43,498 nucleotides of DNA from a virus: positions 1 through 43,498 of the IMG/VR virus record IMGVR_UViG_3300025699_000015. The stretch is one strand, 5' to 3'. The notes under the pieces are model-generated. The model saw only the letters and a program-made list of their open reading frames with translations. It made no database searches and was not told the DNA's origin. This document shows positions 38,601-43,498 of this stretch, one piece after another (positions within the stretch are counted from its first letter, which is position 1; each line of letters opens with the position of its first letter). Position numbers and translations under genes: made by a program.

Positions 38601-38647
38601 ATATACATCACAATCAAACAGCGGAGTTAAAATGAAGATTGGAGATT
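38573..38647 (+). repeat. Promoter-leader-5' coding repeat, copy 2
   Basis: Near-identical to 38287-38361; the coding sequences diverge immediately afterwards. Confidence 0.85.
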
Positions 38648-38769
38648 TAGTAAAGTACAGAGATGAACTTTATATAGTATTGTCTGCTAACCCAACAATG
38701 GCGCAAGTCTTTCATATAAAAACAAACACCAAGACTTTTTTCCCAGAGCATTGGTTGGAGGCAGCATGA
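38632..38769 (+). CDS. Short GDLV-family protein
   Basis: A 45-residue protein, MKIGDLVKYRDELYIVLSAN, ending FPEHWLEAA. A minimal version of the family lacking the longer insert. Next gene starts in an ATGA overlap. Confidence 0.65.
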   Translation: MKIGDLVKYRDELYIVLSANPTMAQVFHIKTNTKTFFPEHWLEAA

Positions 38770-38945
38770 AGATTGGAGATTTAGTTAAAAACAAATATTC
38801 AGCCCAGTTTACTGACCACAGCAAAATTGGTATTGTAATTGAGATAAGAATGCGACATTTTGATGGAGAGCCCAAGGTTGTGTATGTCGTTACCCTTAAT
38901 GGACAACGACAACGATGGTATACACGATTTTTGGAGGCACTATGA
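38766..38945 (+). CDS. Short GDLV-family protein
   Basis: A 59-residue protein, MKIGDLVKNKYSAQF, then IGIVIEIRMRH and VYVVTLNGQRQRW. The TTGGAGGCA leader before its ATG is nearly repeated before 38942, another sign of tandem copying. Confidence 0.65.
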   Translation: MKIGDLVKNKYSAQFTDHSKIGIVIEIRMRHFDGEPKVVYVVTLNGQRQRWYTRFLEAL

Positions 38946-39190
38946 AAGTCGGAGATTTAGTTACATTATCTGCTGCTGGCTCAAAACAAGAGCAAAACTG
39001 GATTGCGAAGCGGACAAAGTTTGGCATCGTTCTGGAGATAAAGAATACTTCATTCAACTCAGCAAGGCCGCTATTTATGATTGACTGGTTCGTATCTAAA
39101 AAAGACCAATACCTGTGGGGGGCAACCCGCAGACAGGGGCATTGGAGATACGAGATAAAAAAACTTAAAAAAAGCAATAAAAAAACTTGA
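38942..39190 (+). CDS. Small GDLV-family SH3/KOW-like protein
   Basis: An 82-residue protein, MKVGDLVTLSAAGSKQEQNW, then FGIVLEIKNTSF and a lysine-rich end (KKLKKSNKKT). Paralogue of 38346. The end overlaps the next promoter. Confidence 0.7.
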   Translation: MKVGDLVTLSAAGSKQEQNWIAKRTKFGIVLEIKNTSFNSARPLFMIDWFVSKKDQYLWGATRRQGHWRYEIKKLKKSNKKT

Positions 39191-39214
39191 CAACCATTCT
39201 GAATCGGTTATATT
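39187..39214 (+). promoter_or_regulatory. Sigma70-type promoter (CGGT spacer end)
   Basis: TTGACA, 16-nt spacer ending ATCGGT, TATATT. Leader about 32 nt to 39247. Confidence 0.84.
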
Positions 39215-39246
39215 ATATACATCAACCAAGAGCACAGGAAAAATCA

Positions 39247-40491
39247 ATGACTGATGAAGGCGAAACCAAATACACAAATCCAGAAAAGTTTGACTTAAAC
39301 AAATACACCTTTAGATTGTTACAATCCGAGCCGTTCTTCGCAGCATTAAGCAGAAGGATACAGAAGAGAGCCTCAACAGCTATTCCAACTGCTGGTGTCC
39401 GGTTAAACCCAGAAACTGCTCAGTTTGAGATGCTTTATAACCCTGCCTTCTTTGCTGATATGCCCGACAATCATCGTTTTGGTGTATTAATGCACGAGTT
39501 TTATCACATCATCTTTGAGCATGTCACAGGCCGATTGCCTCCCGAAGGTATGTCAAAGATGTGGAATGTCGCAACAGATTTGGCTATAAACTCACATCTT
39601 GTTGGTAAGCTTCCCGAAGGCGGCTGTATGCCAGAAGTAAAGCCCTTTGAAGACTATCCAAGAGGCATGTCTGCTGAGTGGTATTTCTCAAAGCTTCAGA
39701 ACGATGAGCAATTCAAGCCCAAAGAAGGTGAAGGCGAAGGTGAACCATCAGATGGTGAAGGTGATGGCTCTGGACAACCTTCTCAAGGCCAAGGCAATGG
39801 AATGCCTGATACCATGGATGACCATAGCGGATGGGGTGATGCCTCTGAAGAGGTGCGAGACATGGCAAAAGAAAGACTTAAGCAAGCTGTTGAAAAGGCT
39901 GCTCAAGACGCTGCTAGCGGTCAAGGCTGGGGTACTGTATCTCAAGAGGTACGAAAGCAGATTATGGATATGATAAAGCCAAAAGTAAACTGGCGGTCTG
40001 TTCTTAGATACTTCATCAAGACATCTCAGAGAGCCGAGAAGCGGTCTACTGTGAGAAGATTAAACAAAAGGTATCCTTATATACATTCAGGTAAGAAGAT
40101 TACCAGAAGAGCTAAGATAGCCATCAGCATTGACCAATCTGGTTCAGTTAGTGACCAAATGTTGGCTGCGTTCTTCTCTGAACTGAATAACCTTGCTAAG
40201 CTAGCTGAATTTACAGTTGTTCCCTTTGATAGTGAAGTTGACGAGAGCAAAGTTTATGTTTGGAAAAAAGGAAAGCGTCGAACTATGGAAAGGGTTCTAA
40301 CCGGCGGTACTAACTTTGATGCTCCCACACGCTATGTCAATACTAACAAATTCGATGGCCACATAATCCTGACTGACATGGAAGCTCCAAAGCCCATCCC
40401 AAGTAAATGCCAAAGAATGTGGATGACAACACCAGAATGTAAAGACAGAGCTTACTTCCAGACCAATGAGAGGGTCATTGCGATTGATTAA
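39247..40491 (+). CDS. VWA-like protein with N-terminal metallopeptidase-like domain
   Basis: A 414-residue protein resembling the VWA/metallopeptidase-like proteins usually paired with MoxR ATPases. N-terminal domain: MHEFYHIIFEHVTG with H83-E84-x2-H87 (HExxH), then WNVATDLAIN. A low-complexity Glu/Gly/Ser linker occupies about residues 160-190. The C-terminal domain has the MIDAS-type SIDQSGSVSD (D296) and later TDMEAP. A partner AAA+ is at 41132. In such pairs the ATPase and VWA protein remodel or load a substrate; the target here is unknown. ATG after CAGGAAAAATCA. Confidence 0.82.
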   Translation: MTDEGETKYTNPEKFDLNKYTFRLLQSEPFFAALSRRIQKRASTAIPTAGVRLNPETAQFEMLYNPAFFADMPDNHRFGVLMHEFYHIIFEHVTGRLPPEGMSKMWNVATDLAINSHLVGKLPEGGCMPEVKPFEDYPRGMSAEWYFSKLQNDEQFKPKEGEGEGEPSDGEGDGSGQPSQGQGNGMPDTMDDHSGWGDASEEVRDMAKERLKQAVEKAAQDAASGQGWGTVSQEVRKQIMDMIKPKVNWRSVLRYFIKTSQRAEKRSTVRRLNKRYPYIHSGKKITRRAKIAISIDQSGSVSDQMLAAFFSELNNLAKLAEFTVVPFDSEVDESKVYVWKKGKRRTMERVLTGGTNFDAPTRYVNTNKFDGHIILTDMEAPKPIPSKCQRMWMTTPECKDRAYFQTNERVIAID

Positions 40492-40510
40492 AAAAAAACA
40501 ATAAAAAAAC

Positions 40511-40538
40511 TTGACAAACATCCTGAACCGGTTATATT
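40511..40538 (+). promoter_or_regulatory. Sigma70-type promoter with long leader
   Basis: TTGACA, 16-nt spacer, TATATT. Leader about 105 nt before the tiny membrane protein at 40644. Confidence 0.82.
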
Positions 40539-40544
40539 ATATGT

Positions 40545-40643
40545 ACAAAAGGGAGACATAATTAAACCACTTGATTTAGGGCAGTAGCTTACGGGGATTT
40601 GCCCACCCTAATAAACCTTATTTTTAATCCATTGGAGATATAC
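40545..40643 (+). promoter_or_regulatory. Structured 5' leader
   Basis: About 100 nt with no supportable coding. Alternative pairings are visible: GGGCA (40579-40583) with TGCCC (40100 region, at 40600-40604), or TAGGG (40577-40581) with CCCTA (40106 region, at 40606-40610). The two compete, so a switch is possible but unproven. Confidence 0.4.
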
Positions 40644-40796
40644 ATGATTTTAACATCAATAATAACATTAACAACATCAGCCGTCTTAAGCTACATGACA
40701 GCCGAAATACTCGTTGCACTCTTGGCCACAAAACTTTATTTATATGACCTCGGCCTAAGAATGGACACGCAAACCAGAAGACTAAAAAATCTTTAA
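40644..40796 (+). CDS. Tiny membrane protein
   Basis: A 50-residue protein after TTGGAG. Hydrophobic from residue 2 to about 32 (ILTSIITLTTSAVLSYMTAE then ILVALLATKLYL) with a basic, polar tail (MDTQTRRLKNL). Function unknown. Confidence 0.6.
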   Translation: MILTSIITLTTSAVLSYMTAEILVALLATKLYLYDLGLRMDTQTRRLKNL

Positions 40797-40814
40797 AAAA
40801 AACAATAAAAAAAC

Positions 40815-40842
40815 TTGACAAACTTTACCAATCGGTTATATT
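40815..40842 (+). promoter_or_regulatory. Sigma70-type promoter (CGGT spacer end)
   Basis: TTGACA, 16-nt spacer ending ATCGGT, TATATT; spacer identical to the one at 38287. Leader about 23 nt. Confidence 0.84.
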
Positions 40843-40865
40843 ATATACATCAAAAGGAGATACAT

Positions 40866-40985
40866 ATGGAATTCGTTCTTGTGACATTTATAGGCATTTC
40901 ATTAATCATTACTTCAGTAACTCTTGGAACCTATGTAGGAGACCTTGCTCACAAGATTGCATTAAAAATCTTTAAAGAAAAATAA
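40866..40985 (+). CDS. Tiny membrane protein
   Basis: A 39-residue protein after AAAAGGAG: one hydrophobic span (VLVTFIGISLIITSVTLG), then GDLAHKIALKIFKEK. The basic tail overlaps the A-tract before the next promoter. Function unknown. Confidence 0.65.
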   Translation: MEFVLVTFIGISLIITSVTLGTYVGDLAHKIALKIFKEK

Positions 40986-40994
40986 ACTTTTTTC

Positions 40995-41022
40995 TTGACA
41001 AACTGGCTGTATGTGTTATATT
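40995..41022 (+). promoter_or_regulatory. Sigma70-type promoter, extended -10, long leader
   Basis: TTGACA, 16-nt spacer, TGtTATATT. Leader about 109 nt to the AAA+ gene. The leader contains GAACA / TGTTC (41099-41112) as a small hairpin. Confidence 0.83.
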
Positions 41023-41131
41023 ATATACATCAGAAGAGAACAACGACTCTCAGAGACTTCCAACCACTTCATTAACAACTAGTTAGTATATAAACCAAGA
41101 ACAATCCTGTTCAAAATTCAAGGAAAAATCC

Positions 41132-42205
41132 ATGTCAATTGATTTCAAAACATTCTTACAAATAGTCCCACTCGTTACCGATGCTCGCTTCCCCGTTTTA
41201 CTTCGTGGTCGTCATGGAATCGGCAAGTCAACCGTCGTATATCAGTACGCTAAAAATGCTGGTCTTCCTATCGTCGAAAGAAGAGCTTCACAGATGACTG
41301 AAGGCGACTTGCTTGGGCTTCCTTCTATTGATGATAACAGCACCACTTGGAACGCTCCAGACTGGCTTAAAATGGCTTGTGACTCTGCTGTCGTTCTCTT
41401 CTTAGATGAAGTAGACAGAGCAACCATGGAAGTTCGTCAAGGTATCTTTGAACTTTGTGATAGTCGTAAGATTGCTGGGAACGCTTTACATCCTGATACT
41501 CTCATCTTCGCAGCCGTTAACGGTGGTGTCCATGGAGCACAATATCAAGTTGGAGAGATGGACCCAGCAGAACTTGACCGCTACACCGTCTTTGATGTAG
41601 AGCCTACTGTTGAAGATTGGCTTAACTGGGGTGCTGATGTTGTTGCGAAGCCTATCTGGGATTTCATCAACAGCAATCACCAACACTTAGAGCACAACGA
41701 TGAGTACGAGCCTAACAAGGTTTATCCTTCACGACGCTCTTGGGAACGCCTGAGCAATGCTCTAGAGACCGCTGGCTTGTCTTTTGAGATGTCTCCAACC
41801 ATCTATCACCTTGCTAACTCATTCGTTGGTATGGAAGCTGCTATAGCTTTCAATGATTACCTTCGAGAATACAAAAATGAATTAACTGTTGAGCAGTTAG
41901 TCAATGATGGCCGTGTTGATGATACCAACGATTGGGTTATCAATGAGCACACCGCAATGGTAGAGAAGATTAAAGCATCAAAGATATTTGATGAAGACTT
42001 AACTTCTGACCAGCTTCAGAATGTTGCTAACTACTTCGTTCGTATTCCTTCAGAGGTCTCAATGCTTCTTTGGAAAGCAATGGGTGAAGGCTCAGCTTGT
42101 TCAACCAACATCGTCAATTTTCACGACATCGTAGCCGTGAATGCTTCTGGAGAGAAGGTATCAATCCAAGAGCACATCGTCAGCAACCTTACAGCAGGGC
42201 AATAA
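41132..42205 (+). CDS. MoxR-type AAA+ ATPase
   Basis: A 357-residue AAA+ protein of the MoxR group. Walker A is GRHGIGKS at 26-33 and Walker B VVLFLDEVDRA at about 87-97. TLIFAAVNGG (about 130) is the sensor-1 region, and DPAELDRYTVFDVEPT the arginine-finger/helix-bundle entry typical of MoxR. The C-terminal half is helical and acidic. MoxR proteins act with VWA partners; the likely partner is at 39247. ATG preceded by AAGGAAAAATCC. Confidence 0.88.
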   Translation: MSIDFKTFLQIVPLVTDARFPVLLRGRHGIGKSTVVYQYAKNAGLPIVERRASQMTEGDLLGLPSIDDNSTTWNAPDWLKMACDSAVVLFLDEVDRATMEVRQGIFELCDSRKIAGNALHPDTLIFAAVNGGVHGAQYQVGEMDPAELDRYTVFDVEPTVEDWLNWGADVVAKPIWDFINSNHQHLEHNDEYEPNKVYPSRRSWERLSNALETAGLSFEMSPTIYHLANSFVGMEAAIAFNDYLREYKNELTVEQLVNDGRVDDTNDWVINEHTAMVEKIKASKIFDEDLTSDQLQNVANYFVRIPSEVSMLLWKAMGEGSACSTNIVNFHDIVAVNASGEKVSIQEHIVSNLTAGQ

Positions 42206-42210
42206 GCCCT

Positions 42211-42224
42211 GTCCCTTCGGGGAC
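42211..42224 (+). other. Stable hairpin without T-tract
   Basis: GTCCC / GGGAC closes a TTCG loop right after the AAA+ stop codon. No T-run follows, so it is more likely an mRNA-stability or processing element than a terminator. Confidence 0.45.
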
Positions 42225-42237
42225 TATCCGAGAACAC

Positions 42238-42471
42238 ATGAAACATTTTATCTTAGGCATTACAATGGTAAGTGTGGTATATGCTGCCACGATTATTCAC
42301 ATCATACGGAGAAAATCCAATGAACAAAATAACAATAGAACTCAACCTAGACAACGAGGGACTGGAGTCAATCCTTCAGACCATCTTAATCAAAGGACTT
42401 CAACCATCCGCTCAGATGGCAGCACTGGCAGCTATAGAGCAACAACAGGGTGCTTCAGAGCAGGAATCTGA
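42238..42471 (+). CDS. Small membrane protein overlapping the next gene
   Basis: A 77-residue frame: MKHFILGITMVSVVYAATII is a good transmembrane start, then a basic/polar tail (RRKSNEQNNNRTQPRQRG). The last 50 residues share DNA with the gene at 42320 in another frame. No strong SD (CGAGA). Either a genuine overlapping gene or a short gene whose tail is an overprint of the next. Confidence 0.4.
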   Translation: MKHFILGITMVSVVYAATIIHIIRRKSNEQNNNRTQPRQRGTGVNPSDHLNQRTSTIRSDGSTGSYRATTGCFRAGI

Positions 42472-42517
42472 AACCACCATCCAACCCATTGGCTTCAACA
42501 CAAAAGCAAGCCAATAA
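42320..42517 (+). CDS. Small acidic hypothetical protein
   Basis: A 65-residue protein, ATG with CGGAG upstream. KITIELNLDNEGLESILQTI then an alanine/glutamine-rich stretch (QMAALAAIEQQQGASEQESE). Not recognised. Confidence 0.6.
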   Translation: MNKITIELNLDNEGLESILQTILIKGLQPSAQMAALAAIEQQQGASEQESETTIQPIGFNTKASQ

Positions 42518-42546
42518 TCCTAACCTTTTCAACATTCGGAGATTAA

Positions 42547-42903
42547 ATGAAAAATATAAAACACAACCCAAACTACATGACAGCAGACCAATTCAAACAT
42601 GCTACAAGAACCGGCGATACTCAAGGTAAGAAGTTTACCCGAAGCCAATGGCAGGATACTCTTTACCAAGTATGGAAAAAGAAAGGTCAAGTCTATGGTA
42701 AGGTAACATCAAAAACAAACGATGGCTTTATGGTTGACCTTTTGGGTGAACAAGCCTTTATGCATAGCGGTGACGCTCATGAAGAGACAGAAGTATACAT
42801 GAATGAAACCATCGTCTTTGAGATAAAGCGATTCGAAAGAACCATCTATCGAGGCAGAGATCAGGTCAACATCATTGTTACAAACAACACTCACAATCAA
42901 TAG
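42547..42903 (+). CDS. S1-like nucleic-acid-binding protein
   Basis: A 118-residue protein. GQVYGKVTSKTNDGFMVDLL, then GEQAFMHSGDAHE and VFEIKRFERT, fits an S1/OB-type strand pattern (G-x-V-x-G-x-V, dGf-VdllG, aF-x-H). A basic N-terminal third precedes it. An RNA-binding role is likely. CGGAG upstream of ATG. Confidence 0.6.
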   Translation: MKNIKHNPNYMTADQFKHATRTGDTQGKKFTRSQWQDTLYQVWKKKGQVYGKVTSKTNDGFMVDLLGEQAFMHSGDAHEETEVYMNETIVFEIKRFERTIYRGRDQVNIIVTNNTHNQ

Positions 42904-42934
42904 CCAGAGACACAAAAAAACTTTAAATAAAAGC

Positions 42935-42962
42935 TTGACAGATGTAACCAGTGTGTTATATT
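42935..42962 (+). promoter_or_regulatory. Sigma70-type promoter, extended -10, long leader
   Basis: TTGACA, 16-nt spacer, TGtTATATT. Leader about 110 nt with a strong hairpin. Confidence 0.84.
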
Positions 42963-43003
42963 ATATGTATGAAAAGGATGTTCCTTTCAACCCCGTCAAA
43001 ACC

Positions 43004-43026
43004 TGAGCATGTTTAGAAACTGCTCA
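43004..43026 (+). promoter_or_regulatory. Leader hairpin
   Basis: TGAGCA / TGCTCA enclosing GTTT / AAAC around a two-base AG centre, with one bulged T. It sits mid-leader, about 46 nt before the ATG at 43073; no T-tract. Confidence 0.5.
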
Positions 43027-43072
43027 CCCTTCATCAATTGCCAGAGACACATTTAAAAAAAGGATAAAGACA

Positions 43073-43384
43073 ATGAGAAATTCAGATGTAATAAGAAGCT
43101 TCACAATGAATAGAGAAGGTAGAGCAGGTAACTTAGCCACAGATGGTAAAGTCATTCATTCGTATAACTTGGTAATAGGGTTTAACCTTGGAGGAGAAAC
43201 CTATGCTATTGATTATACAAGTACAGGTGGACACTATAAGTCACAGACAACCAGTACACATGTCAATGCTCTTAAGAGAACAAGTGGAGTTAAGTGTATC
43301 TCTGTTGAGGAATGGGAGCACATGTTCAAGGGCTTGGTGTTTGATGTATCTGTTATATTGCATGGACATCATAGAAGTACTTAA
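43073..43384 (+). CDS. Conserved small hypothetical protein
   Basis: A 103-residue protein. MRNSDVIRSF, then AGNLATDGKVIHSYNLVIG and YAIDYTSTGGHYKSQTTSTH. From memory, proteins opening R-N-S-x-V-I and carrying an NL-x-T-x-G-x-x-L-x-SY-N core occur in other large phages and plasmids. Function unknown. A 24-codon frame without SD and a GCCCC/GGGGC hairpin (43479-43494) lie after it at the window's end. Confidence 0.65.
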   Translation: MRNSDVIRSFTMNREGRAGNLATDGKVIHSYNLVIGFNLGGETYAIDYTSTGGHYKSQTTSTHVNALKRTSGVKCISVEEWEHMFKGLVFDVSVILHGHHRST

Positions 43385-43498
43385 TTGTTAAGGACTGCAC
43401 ATTGTTCTGTTATATATGAGTACTTCAGAACATTATGCGATGGTCTCAATCATAAAGCTTAAGCATTGTTTGAAGACAGCCCCAGTGTAGGGGCATCT

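Noticed and set aside
40541-40561. Six-codon frame after the promoter at 40511
   Set aside because: Its ATG lies before the predicted transcript start, so it would not be translated.
32153-41022. CRISPR-like regular repeats
   Set aside because: The repeats are promoters of about 30-40 nt spaced by whole genes of varied length, not spacers.
42211-42224. Intrinsic terminator after the AAA+ gene
   Set aside because: The hairpin is good but no T-run follows.
43416-43490. 24-codon frame near the right end
   Set aside because: No ribosome site or promoter, and too short to judge.
1-43498. tRNA genes or an integration site
   Set aside because: No cloverleaf or conserved T-loop context was found by eye, and there is no integrase; a covariance scan would be needed to exclude divergent tRNAs.

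Overview
The window reads as part of a large lytic tailed-phage genome, or a close relative of one. It is AT-rich by eye and almost gap-free, and every supportable gene is on the + strand, with frequent ATGA, GTGA and TAATG start/stop overlaps. It carries its own nucleotide-metabolism and replication genes, a muralytic enzyme and dozens of very small unknown genes. I see no integrase, transposase, rRNA, tRNA or CRISPR array, and no clear portal, terminase, capsid or tail gene, so this is a replication/metabolism/accessory segment. The host is not identifiable. Promoters are near-consensus sigma70 type. A lipoprotein and exported proteins suggest a Gram-negative host. One small exported protein recalls a Myxococcota-like envelope family, which is weak evidence.

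Layout. 1-6.8 kb: recombinase (RecA-like, 5' end outside the window), histone-H1-like protein, 5'-3' exonuclease, replicative helicase, class II ribonucleotide reductase. 6.8-12 kb: GroES-like protein, ThyX, two large unknown proteins (one nucleotidyltransferase-like), a J-domain protein and small genes. 12-15 kb: a restriction-modification-like pair (PD-(D/E)xK nuclease plus N6-adenine methyltransferase) behind a repeat-bearing control region, then a second methyltransferase. 15-20 kb: DnaE-type DNA polymerase, a third methyltransferase, dUTPase. 20-29 kb: acidic repeat protein, ClpP-like protease, endolysin, a protein with matching targeting-like motifs at both ends, GroEL, coiled-coil membrane protein, glutaredoxin, metallopeptidase, cupin. 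28.9-39.2 kb: exported trypsin-like protease, then a dense field of tiny genes, most of them copies of a small SH3/KOW-like 'GDLV' family, plus a double zinc-knuckle protein and a proline/lysine-tailed lipoprotein. 39.2-43.5 kb: VWA/metallopeptidase-like protein and its likely MoxR AAA+ partner, tiny membrane proteins, an S1-like protein and a conserved small protein.

Two things dominate. First, 25 near-identical strong promoters (TTGACA, 16-17 nt, TATATT or a close variant) punctuate the window; many overlap the end of the preceding gene, and the -35 box supplies the stop codon of three genes. Second, about 23 members of one small-protein family (core h-x-G-[DST]-L-[VI]) are spread over 38 kb, most of them in a 10-kb block, with one duplication recent enough to be visible in the DNA. 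Together these look like a modular promoter-plus-small-gene expansion. Its function cannot be read from sequence; host take-over or anti-defence diversification is the natural hypothesis.

No stretch longer than 300 bases lacks a gene. The longest gaps (about 3259-3433, 40492-40643, 40986-41131, 42904-43072 and 43385-43498) hold promoters and leader hairpins.
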